From DASVVT01 sp036386415 (GTDB lineage: Bacteria; Acidobacteriota; Blastocatellia; Pyrinomonadales; Pyrinomonadaceae): a stretch of 64,000 nucleotides of DNA. Both the position numbers and the translations under genes were made by a program. The DNA is taken from assembly GCA_036386415.1 (NCBI GenBank), contig DASVVT010000006.1:38893-102892 (forward strand). Direction: 5' to 3'. Below, piece after piece: positions 15,341 through 21,912 of the stretch (its first letter is position 1; every line of letters starts with the position of its first letter). Under the pieces are notes generated by a model that saw nothing but the letters and a program-made list of their open reading frames with translations, was not told where the DNA came from and did no database searches.

Positions 15341-16390
15341 TTACCTGTCGCGGTCACAGACCACGATTCCCACAGAGCTTCCGCCTCTTATAAAAGTACC
15401 CGGTTGGGGGTTTTGGTCAAATACTACTCCTACTATGCAATTATCCCCTACTCTTTTTTCTACCCTAGCTGACAGCCCAATTTGTCTAAGTCGTTGGAGA
15501 GCTACATGCATTTTAAGGCCCATGACGTTTGGCACAGTGACCAGTTGGGAAACGGTCGGCGTAGGGATGGGAGTCGGGGTCGTCCTGGGCAGTTTAATAC
15601 CCTCTCTCGGAGTGTTAATTGATGTGGAAGCATTCGGCGTAGGAATAGAAGTCGGGGTCGTGGTGGGCGTTCTAACATCCTCTTTCGGGGTGTTAATTGA
15701 TGTGGAATCATTAAGGTTCTTGCTTGCAAGATTGGTGGTATTTGTACCTCCGGTAGAATTAATATTTTCACCATTCGGGGTAGGTGCCTCAGTCTGTATA
15801 TTGGCATTAATATTAGGTTGATATAGTCTCTTGTATGTCAGCCATATTGCGATAGATAGTATTGTAATGCAACCGATGATTACTCCAAGTTTTTGCCAAG
15901 CTATAGTCTGCTTTGGTAATACTTGTTCCAATCTTTTGATAAGCCGCTTGACATCATAATCCCATCTACTATCACTGATCTCTAATGATTGTCGGCGGGT
16001 TAGGGGTGCAAGATCAGGCGGCAAATCTTGCGCCCGCGGGAGGTCCACTTGTTGGACCAAGATAGGAATTACAGGAATTTTTCGTTGCAGCGCAGCGGTG
16101 ATTTCTAAGCGCACATAGTCATTCGGATTCTCTAGCCGACGTACTGTCCCATCACTGACGACGAGCCACTGCTTCCCTATGATTACGATTAGAACATCAC
16201 AGGATCGTACTGATCTATCAATTGCATCAACGAAGTCCTCACCAGCTTCTATTGCATCAATATCCATGAATATCAGGTCAGCGCCAAAGTGTCGGGCTAA
16301 GTCAGCAAACAGCCTGCCGGCATGTCCACTACTATCTTCTCGGCGGTAGCTAAGAAAAATCTTTGGTTTACGCCTGAACAAGAATTTCAA
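15341..16390 (-). CDS. TIR domain - membrane helix - PASTA domain protein
   Basis: 349 residues. The TIR domain spans residues 10 to about 150: KIFLSYRREDSSGHAGRLF, then CDVLIVIIGKQWL, then NPNDYVRLEITAAL, with E96 at the position of the catalytic Glu of NADase TIRs. One membrane helix lies at about 168-187. A Pro/Thr/Ser linker with two near-repeats (STSINTPKE / STSINTPRE) follows. A C-terminal PASTA domain lies at about 285-347 (VPNVMGLKMHVALQRLR ... GVVFDQNPQPGTFIRGGSSV). The topology would put PASTA outside and TIR in the cytoplasm, suggesting envelope sensing coupled to NAD depletion or signalling. It is a single-gene cassette with attC 2 39 bp after its stop. Confidence 0.87.
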   Translation of the reverse strand: MKFLFRRKPKIFLSYRREDSSGHAGRLFADLARHFGADLIFMDIDAIEAGEDFVDAIDRSVRSCDVLIVIIGKQWLVVSDGTVRRLENPNDYVRLEITAALQRKIPVIPILVQQVDLPRAQDLPPDLAPLTRRQSLEISDSRWDYDVKRLIKRLEQVLPKQTIAWQKLGVIIGCITILSIAIWLTYKRLYQPNINANIQTEAPTPNGENINSTGGTNTTNLASKNLNDSTSINTPKEDVRTPTTTPTSIPTPNASTSINTPREGIKLPRTTPTPIPTPTVSQLVTVPNVMGLKMHVALQRLRQIGLSARVEKRVGDNCIVGVVFDQNPQPGTFIRGGSSVGIVVCDRDR

Positions 16391-16465
16391 CTTTATGTTC
16401 CTCTTTAAATTATTGATTCAACTTGAAATTTGATATAGCGGAAAGCTATGTCAATTCACGAAGCC

Positions 16466-16567
16466 GCCTAACGCCCGAATTAACCGGGCGCGCAGACAAC
16501 GCCGATAGATTCAAGTTCTCGATGAAAGCCAAGCTAACTCGCGCTCCGGTTGAATGAGTTGTTAGGC
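16466..16567 (-). repeat. attC site 3
   Basis: Perfect cores GCCTAAC (16466-16472) and GTTAGGC (16561-16567), with well-paired inner arms. It ends the toxin-antitoxin cassette. Confidence 0.92.
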
Positions 16568-16575
16568 TGCGCGGT

Positions 16576-16831
16576 CTATGGGAGCAGTTTGTCATAATCA
16601 GCATGAGAACCAATCCAGAACCACACAACGCCTTCTGGTCTATCCAATCCTAATGCTCGATAGTGTGCTCCAACACGAACTGACCAAAGACGCCCAATTT
16701 TCTTAAAATGCAATGATGCGATGCTTAGAATCGGCTTTCAGTAGTTGGAAGTTTTTATCGGCAAGAGCACGCACTTCTGGCTTAAGCTGGCGATAGAGTC
16801 GCCAAAACTCTGGGGAGGCAAAATGTTTCAC
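16576..16831 (-). pseudogene. RelE/ParE-type toxin, frameshifted
   Basis: GTG start at 16831 overlaps the antitoxin stop (GTGA). The first 42 codons read KHFASPEFWRLYRQLKPEVR and onward to DSKHR, then hit TAA. Shifting by one base restores LHFKKIGRLWSVRVGAHYRA and LDRPEGVVWFWIGSHADYDK to a stop at 16576. This is the RelE/ParE/HigB-like fold with the usual 'HFKKIG..WSVRVG.HYRA' core. A one-base insertion explains it; a sequencing error cannot be excluded. The intact protein would be an mRNA interferase or gyrase poison. Confidence 0.72.
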
Positions 16832-17025
16832 AACGGATCACACTGTCCCTGCTCAAAATCTTGTTCCGCCTTTTTAAGCAGCGTATCAAGGCGGCCAGAT
16901 TTCATATCTTGTTCAAGCTGTTTATCCCAGACACGAGCCTGAAATTCTTCAAACCATTTAGCCAATTCCGCCAATTCAGAGGGCGGAAGCTGAGCGATAG
17001 CAGATTCGATTTCTTTAATGTCCAT
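16828..17025 (-). CDS. Antitoxin of a RelE/ParE-type pair
   Basis: 65 residues: DIKEIESAIAQLPPSELAEL, then AKWFEEFQARVWDKQLEQD. Short helical antitoxins of this pattern precede RelE/ParE-like toxins. Its stop codon overlaps the toxin GTG by two bases, giving translational coupling. It is on the promoter-proximal side in a cassette whose attC is site 3. The antitoxin frame is intact although the toxin is broken. Confidence 0.75.
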   Translation of the reverse strand: MDIKEIESAIAQLPPSELAELAKWFEEFQARVWDKQLEQDMKSGRLDTLLKKAEQDFEQGQCDPL

Positions 17026-17074
17026 GTCAAAAGTTTAGCCTACTTTCTTAAAGCCAGCAATAATATGCGAAGCA

Positions 17075-17163
17075 GCATAACGGTTGAGTTGACCGGGCGC
17101 GGTGACACTGAAGCCATGATACTAAACTTGGTTGCCACGCTCCGGTCAAACGGCTTGTTGGGG
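17075..17163 (-). repeat. attC site 4 (degenerate)
   Basis: Cores GCATAAC (17075-17081) and GTTGGGG (17157-17163) depart slightly from consensus. The inner arms TTGACCGGGCGCGG and ACGCTCCGGTCAA pair well. It is the nearest site after the stop of 17435-17755, although 271 bp separate them. Confidence 0.7.
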
Positions 17164-17434
17164 GGCGCTTGAGTGGCATCAGGCAAGGTACGGTTCTGCC
17201 TCGCGTATAAACCACAGTCAACTGGCGCGGAGCGTAGTCGCGATTCACTCAAGCCAGCTTATCAAACCGAATCGCGTTGTGCCTGAACGCTGCCGTCCCT
17301 TACCAACGGTGACAGCCGTCCGGTGGGCATGGTTTGGCTCGACCTGCCGAAACCCGCCATGAAGCTTATGTTCACGACCGACCGGTTGGAACTTATGAAC
17401 AATGAACCAATGACCCCTCGCGCCCTTCAGTTGG

Positions 17435-17755
17435 TCAGGAGATGATGGATGCGTATACGTCGACATCCACTTCCTTAGCACCAACGTTCTTGATCGTGTA
17501 CCAAATCTCATACTCAAACTTGAAGGGCTGAACATCGCTGGAAGTTACCGTTCGGATCAATTTACGCCAGACTCTGGTGGTTTCTACTTCCACGCTCTCT
17601 TCAGTCTGGATAGGGGTGGGGAAACTAGATTCCAGCGGAACTGCTTGTATGTACCAAACCGCCTTGGCGGGTGTTGCGTTGTTCCAATTACGAGTCGTTG
17701 ACTGACCTGATGCGAGGTTGTTGATGGTTGTAAGCTTTACTAACGACGATGCCAT
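17435..17755 (-). CDS. Cassette protein, unknown function
   Basis: 106 residues from ATG 17755, with AGGAGGAGC upstream. It is predicted beta-rich: AVWYIQAVPLESSFPTPI and RTVTSSDVQPFKFEYEIWYT. The C-terminal VDVDVYASIIS suggests a beta-sandwich. No signal peptide, no cysteines and no recognisable family. The 271 bp between the stop and attC 4 hold no convincing gene and may be the remains of one. Confidence 0.6.
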   Translation of the reverse strand: MASSLVKLTTINNLASGQSTTRNWNNATPAKAVWYIQAVPLESSFPTPIQTEESVEVETTRVWRKLIRTVTSSDVQPFKFEYEIWYTIKNVGAKEVDVDVYASIIS

Positions 17756-17869
17756 CGTTGCTCCTCCTTTTCTAGTCCGGAAAGTTAAACGGTATTCTCA
17801 GCGGCAAGATACGCGCAAAACAAGCAAGTGGCAAGAGCGGCAATGCCTTGGGCTTATATTCAGCGCTGC

Positions 17870-17972
17870 GCCCAACGCCCGAATTAACGCGGCGGGAAGC
17901 ATTGAGAGAAGCCTTCAAGTCTTGCGAATGACATCCAAGCTATTTCCGCTCCGGTTAAATGAGTTGTTAGAC
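17870..17972 (-). repeat. attC site 5
   Basis: Cores GCCCAAC (17870-17876) and GTTAGAC (17966-17972). Only 55 bp separate it from attC 6, so its cassette has no room for a gene. Confidence 0.88.
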
Positions 17973-18027
17973 CGCCTCGGAGAAGCGTCTTGACCGCACT
18001 CCCGGCACAAGGCGCTTCTTTCAGGCG

Positions 18028-18110
18028 GCCTAACGCCGCGCATCACGCGCCCGCCCGCACTAGCGCCGGAACATGACAAGATGCGGGTCGCGTGCATGCG
18101 CTCGTTGGGC
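18028..18110 (-). repeat. attC site 6 (short form)
   Basis: Cores GCCTAAC (18028-18034) and GTTGGGC (18104-18110), with a different and shorter inner sequence (GCCGCGCATCACGCGC) than the other sites. This suggests a different cassette source. Confidence 0.82.
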
Positions 18111-18141
18111 CGTGGCGCAGGGCAGAGCTATTCATCCCCCG

Positions 18142-18353
18142 TTACGTTGACAAGCCCTCCGTCCAATCCGTGTCTTTATCAACGGTGTAAGGGTATATGC
18201 CGAATCCTTCGGGGACATCTACGAAGTCCGGCTGAACTCTCAGCCGGTCGATAGCCCCTTCCGCCTTCTCCTGCGTGGAATAGACGCCGATCAATTTCTC
18301 GTCTTCCTCTCGTCGTCGAAGGCATGGACATGCCACAGCAGAAAGACCTCCAT
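18142..18353 (-). pseudogene. Frameshifted small cassette protein (DUF7336-like)
   Basis: From ATG 18353 the frame reads MEVFLLWHVHAFDDE, then needs a one-base shift to continue EDEKLIGVYSTQEKAEGAID ... PEGFGIYPYTVDKDTDWTEG to the stop at 18142. Together these match a family of proteins of about 70 residues of the form 'WHVH.F..EDEK.IGVYS...A..A...P.F...PEGF.I..Y..D...WTEG'. The open frame from 18390 mistranslates the N-terminus. A single indel in the DDE/EDE stretch is the likely cause. Confidence 0.65.
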
Positions 18354-18460
18354 AACTCGCTCCTAACCTACGAACCCGGACATTCTTCAACGAAGCGGCC
18401 TAAAAATGGTCAAAGGCCCACAGCCCTTTTACCTTGCCGAGTCGCTTACGGTGTGCCGTC

Positions 18461-20008
18461 TTAGTCAGAACGAGTAGATGGGGCGGCAGTTCCTTGCGCC
18501 GGAGCCGTTCGACGAAAAATCTCTTGTACCCACACGGGGTTATTAGGATCGTCCCTATAGAAGATTTCTCCATGCCCCGGACCCTCATTGCCGGCGATCA
18601 GGCGGGCGATCCGCTCGACGTCCGCTTCCCTTAGTCTGGCATTCGGATTAAGGCCAAATGCTTCTTGTACCATCTGGGTGTAATTCCCGCGTGGATCCCC
18701 TTGAGTATACCTCTCCATGGCTTGCCGCACCGTTAAACGTCGTCTCACGTACCCCCTCAAAACCGTTGCTATGTATCGAGCGCCTGCTTCGCTATTCGGG
18801 AAAATCATCACCCTATTCGTCCCGATGCCAAGAGCGCCAGACTCGCGCCGTGCCCGCGTGCCGGTGTAAGAATGAACGGCTCCGGGATTTTGGTACAACC
18901 ACGCCTGATCGCCATCCACTCTCAACTCGTTTTCGTATACCACCCAGGGGCGGCCTTCAAAATTGTGCCCTCTCGTGCATGGATTTATCTGCTCAGGAAG
19001 ACCGCTCCCGTCACGGCGGGGAATGCCGTCGGGTAAAAGTGGGCATCGCTCATCGTAGAACCGCCCGTGTGCCGGACGTCGGGCTCCGCCTCTGGCGGGC
19101 GGAGCGGTCGCAGGGGGTCGTTGGCGGGCGAGCGTGACGGATGCATTGTGCGGTGGTGCGAAAGATTCTTGCCTGACGACTGCATCGGTGACAGTTTCAG
19201 CCTCGTTCTCAAGTGCCGTCTCTGCGTTTGATAGCCGCAGCGGCTTAACCTCAGGACACACGGCATTCCGTTGCTGAATGGTATGCGTCAATTCGTGCGC
19301 TAAGAGCCGTTGGCCTGCACTTGTTTCGGGTGCATACTGCCCTGCGCTAAATACTACGTCCTGCCCGACCGTGTAAGCCAACGCGTTGACTGCGTTAGCG
19401 GACCTGGCCGCGTCCTCGTCGGTGTGTACCCGCACACGACTAAGATCATGCCCGAAGCGCAACTCCATGTCAGCGCGCGTGCCTGAATCTAATGGCCGGC
19501 CAGGGGAACGTAATACTTCATGGACAATAGACGGTACTACCATCTCCCTGGTGTTATCCGCCCGGACATGCTCCGTCTGTAAGTGCTTGTGACCAGCTTG
19601 CTCGTTCAGACGCCTTGGACACCCGCCGCCGCAGGCGCAAGCGCGCTGTAGCTGTGGCTCAGGCATGTGCATCACCTGTTCGGAAACGCGGTCTGCTTCC
19701 TCCTCATAGACGTCTCCAGCGGAACTTATTGGGAGTTCTGCCTGGATGCTTGCCAGCGATTTGGGATGTATCGGTATCTGACTGAAATCATGCGCGAAGC
19801 GAGTTACGTCATTGATATTAGAGCGGACTTCAAGGTCGTCAGGTTTAGCCCGCAACAACCTCAGCACGGCTTGATTCCCCATCGTACGCTGCAAGCGCAG
19901 GATCGGATGTGAATGAAGGTTCGGCTTAGACGTTGCCGTGTTAGACCGAGCGAGGCTGGAAGATGGCTGCTTTTGAGGTTGATTCTGCTTTTGCGCAAAG
20001 GTTCGCAT
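18461..20008 (-). CDS. DUF4157 metalloprotease-like protein with lysozyme-like C-terminus
   Basis: 515 residues from ATG 20008 (GGGGGTGGAG upstream). The DUF4157 domain spans about 165-250: RPLDSGTRADMELRFGHDLS, RVRVHTDEDAARSANAVNAL, VFSAGQYAP, and the zinc motif HELTH (238-242). A CACGGGC cysteine cluster precedes it near 124. DUF4157 proteins are often linked to extracellular contractile injection systems or polymorphic toxins. The C-terminal third (GALGIGTNRVMIFPNSEAGA ... LTVRQAMERYTQGDPRGNYT) resembles phage-type lytic or peptidoglycan-associated domains. It shares a cassette with the broken 18142-18353 gene; no attC lies between them. Confidence 0.8.
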   Translation of the reverse strand: MRTFAQKQNQPQKQPSSSLARSNTATSKPNLHSHPILRLQRTMGNQAVLRLLRAKPDDLEVRSNINDVTRFAHDFSQIPIHPKSLASIQAELPISSAGDVYEEEADRVSEQVMHMPEPQLQRACACGGGCPRRLNEQAGHKHLQTEHVRADNTREMVVPSIVHEVLRSPGRPLDSGTRADMELRFGHDLSRVRVHTDEDAARSANAVNALAYTVGQDVVFSAGQYAPETSAGQRLLAHELTHTIQQRNAVCPEVKPLRLSNAETALENEAETVTDAVVRQESFAPPHNASVTLARQRPPATAPPARGGARRPAHGRFYDERCPLLPDGIPRRDGSGLPEQINPCTRGHNFEGRPWVVYENELRVDGDQAWLYQNPGAVHSYTGTRARRESGALGIGTNRVMIFPNSEAGARYIATVLRGYVRRRLTVRQAMERYTQGDPRGNYTQMVQEAFGLNPNARLREADVERIARLIAGNEGPGHGEIFYRDDPNNPVWVQEIFRRTAPAQGTAAPSTRSD

Positions 20009-20039
20009 ACTCCACCCCCTATTCGGTTTCAGCGGCGTG

Positions 20040-20142
20040 GCCTAACGCCCGAATTAACCGGGCGCGCATACAACCTCGAAACCACCCAAGTTAACGATGA
20101 GAGGTAAGCTAACTCGCGCTCCGGTTGAATGAGTTGTTGGGC
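20040..20142 (-). repeat. attC site 7
   Basis: Perfect cores GCCTAAC (20040-20046) and GTTGGGC (20136-20142), with inner arms almost identical to attC 3. It ends the ankyrin cassette. Confidence 0.92.
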
Positions 20143-20169
20143 GCGGCGTGGCAGGAAAAGGCGGTATGA

Positions 20170-20715
20170 TTATTGCCTAGCTCCGTTCTCAAGCAGGACA
20201 TCTACAACGCCCTGTTCACCTTCTTCGATAGCTTCCTCAAGCGGCGTTGTAGCCAATGGGAAATCCCCCTTCGGAGGATTAACATTCGCGCCCCTAGAAA
20301 TCAGAAGCCGTGCGGTATCTGCATGATCTCCAAGAGCCGCATACCAAAGTGCAGTGCGCCTAAATCCATCTGTAGCATTTACATCTGCGCCATGATTTAT
20401 CAATAACTCAACCGCCTCATTTTGCCCTGCATTAGCGGCAGATTGGAGAGGGAAATGATAATCCATAGCAATATCTTCTTCTGAAGCATTGCCACAAACG
20501 AATTGAGGATAAACTTTGCTATTTACATCCGCACCCAAGAGGATTAATAGCTGCATCCGACGAATTTCGCCTCGCTCGGCAGCCATATCAAGCATACGAG
20601 GTAAATGAGGTTCAGTGCTTCGGCGGATTGAGCGGGTGGTAAAATGAAGCACACCAACGAGAGCGATGGAGAAAAGAAGAGTTGATGTGAAGACTAAAAT
20701 TCTATTGCGCGTCAT
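20170..20715 (-). CDS. Membrane-anchored ankyrin-repeat protein
   Basis: 181 residues. One N-terminal membrane segment (about 7-25) is followed by four ankyrin-type units, seen as LLILLGADVNSK, AVELLINHGADVNATDG, TARLLISRGANVNPP and VVDVLLENGARQ. Ankyrin repeats bind partner proteins; here they would face the periplasm. Its stop is 27 bp from attC 7, so it is a single-gene cassette. The partner is unknown. Confidence 0.85.
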   Translation of the reverse strand: MTRNRILVFTSTLLFSIALVGVLHFTTRSIRRSTEPHLPRMLDMAAERGEIRRMQLLILLGADVNSKVYPQFVCGNASEEDIAMDYHFPLQSAANAGQNEAVELLINHGADVNATDGFRRTALWYAALGDHADTARLLISRGANVNPPKGDFPLATTPLEEAIEEGEQGVVDVLLENGARQ

Positions 20716-20794
20716 AATCTGTTACCATCCCAGAAAGACATTTACTCTATTAGACTACGATCCGTCAATGTTTGTTCCCAATTATCAAGCAAGC

Positions 20795-20895
20795 GCCCAA
20801 CGCCCGAATTAACCGGGCGGGAAATATTGAGAGAAGCATCCGAGTTGGCGATGACATCCAGGCTTATTCCGCTCCGGTTGAATGAGTTGTTAGGC
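20795..20895 (-). repeat. attC site 8
   Basis: Cores GCCCAAC (20795-20801) and GTTAGGC (20889-20895), with inner sequence close to attC 5. It ends the first cassette of the array. Confidence 0.92.
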
Positions 20896-20925
20896 CGCGC
20901 TTGCGAGATACTTAATATATGTGGG

Positions 20926-21366
20926 CTAGGGTATGTTTCGCGGCTTCGGTATTTTCTGCAATTCGTCTACCATAAAATAACACTTGTAAACTTTAACATT
21001 TCTACTCCCATCCACTAGAGATAACTGCTCGACCGTTTCTACGGAAACAGGATGACCGATATAAAGTGTTAGTTTCCGATAATCATCTCTAGGACTTAAC
21101 CCATTAATCCAACTCCAACGCCCTACTATCACAAACATCGGGAACCGCCGATCTGGTGATTTCCATGTGCCCGTAATCTCCCGACCTTGAATGCCAAGAG
21201 GCCCTGACTTGAATGTGCCATCCTTCTTAAATTGATAATAGGAACTACCGTCGGTGAATACAAATTGGCCTTCCTCCTGGATAATCTCAAGAGGTTCAGG
21301 TAAATCCGCGGCCAACACAGCAGAGGCAGAGAAAACTAAAAAGAAAGCGACTGCAATTACTTTCAT
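20926..21366 (-). CDS. Secreted cassette protein, beta-rich, unknown function
   Basis: 146 residues. The start at 21366 is chosen because GGAGGAAAG lies just upstream. A Sec signal (MKVIAVAFFLVFSASAVLA) is followed by a beta-rich domain: FVFTDGSSYYQFKKDGTFKS, then REITGTWKSPDRRFPMFVIV. The G-x-W pattern suggests a lipocalin-like sheet, but I cannot assign a family. It is the cassette closest to the presumed promoter or attI end of the array, so it should be the best expressed if that end is active. Confidence 0.68.
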   Translation of the reverse strand: MKVIAVAFFLVFSASAVLAADLPEPLEIIQEEGQFVFTDGSSYYQFKKDGTFKSGPLGIQGREITGTWKSPDRRFPMFVIVGRWSWINGLSPRDDYRKLTLYIGHPVSVETVEQLSLVDGSRNVKVYKCYFMVDELQKIPKPRNIP

Positions 21367-21416
21367 ACTTTCCTCCATGACTTAAAGTGTAACCCGTTCT
21401 AATAAGCGGCCTAACT

Positions 21417-21556
21417 ATTATTAGACCGCCAGTGGCGGTATTTTACGTCAATTGGCGACTTTTACCGCCAGTGGCGGCATAACACCCTTAAAGCCGACTT
21501 TTACCGTCACTGGCGGTCTAACACCTCAAAATCGTGACTTTTACCGCCAGCCGCAG
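21417..21556. repeat. Tandem ~40-bp repeats with CCGCCAGTGGCGG palindrome
   Basis: Four imperfect units start near 21417, 21457, 21496 and 21536. The shared part is GACTTTTACCGCCAGTGGCG, followed by TAACACC-type sequence. Each unit can form a CCGCCA/TGGCGG hairpin. They directly abut the end of the cassette array. The intervening parts also resemble each other, unlike CRISPR spacers. Confidence 0.75.
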
Positions 21557-21746
21557 CAAGGCTCAGTCCTCATTCTCAGCGCCCTCTAATCCAACTGTTC
21601 TGTTTGATTCTTGTGTGCCAGTTATGTGCCAACTCAGCCACACCAAGCTTACTGAGCATTACACAGCCATCATAGCAAAGTGCGGAAAAGCAATAAAACA
21701 TTACTCTTACGTACTCAGCCAAACTCAAGTGATAAGTCAATTAAAA

Positions 21747-21790
21747 ACTGGCAGTCATGAGGTCAGGGGTTCGATCCCCCTCGGCTCCAT
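21747..21790 (+). repeat. Attachment site copy 3 (right end of island 2)
   Basis: 44 bp matching 6787-6830 of the tRNA-Ala region with one mismatch (T for A at 21758). It includes the anticodon 3' strand and the whole T-arm/acceptor 3' side. The 5' half of a tRNA is missing. Confidence 0.9.
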
Positions 21791-21912
21791 TAATCTTATC
21801 AACAAGTTAGGGGCAGCCCATGAGTTGCCCCTAACTTGTTTGAGTCATTATTGTGTGACGCGTATTTGAAAAGCATCTTAAAGTTTTGCACATTTATTCA
21901 ACAGAGGCTGTA

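Larger units (their letters stand above)
14560..21415 (-). mobile_element. Integron cassette array lacking integrase (CALIN)
   Basis: Eight attC-like sites are spaced through the segment. Each begins RYYYAAC and ends GTTRRRY, with conserved inner arms. Read on the minus strand, the well-preserved sites begin GCCTAACAACTCATTCAACC and end TTAATTCGGGCGTTAGGC, the usual attC form. Every cassette gene is on the minus strand with an attC just after its stop, which is diagnostic of gene cassettes. No intI gene is present in the window. A lone core site (GTTAGGC, 21415-21409) ends the array on the promoter side. Confidence 0.9.
14253..21790. mobile_element. Genomic island 2 at tRNA-Ala carrying an integron cassette array
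   Basis: Bounded by attachment-site copies 2 and 3. It starts with an integrase fragment (14313-14468) next to the site, as expected for a tRNA-targeted element. An integron-type cassette array fills most of the rest. The tandem arrangement with island 1 suggests two successive insertions at the same tRNA. Confidence 0.75.

Noticed and set aside
17245..17535. 96-residue minus-strand frame in the cassette array
   Set aside because: It overlaps the better supported 17435-17755 gene in another frame and has no ribosome site.
14560..21415. Complete integron with integrase
   Set aside because: No frame with IntI features was found on either strand of the island; the 51-codon fragment resembles a tRNA-type integrase and lies at the wrong end.
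21417..21556. Small CRISPR array
   Set aside because: Units are imperfect, the intervening parts resemble each other, and no cas genes are nearby; tandem palindromic repeats fit better.
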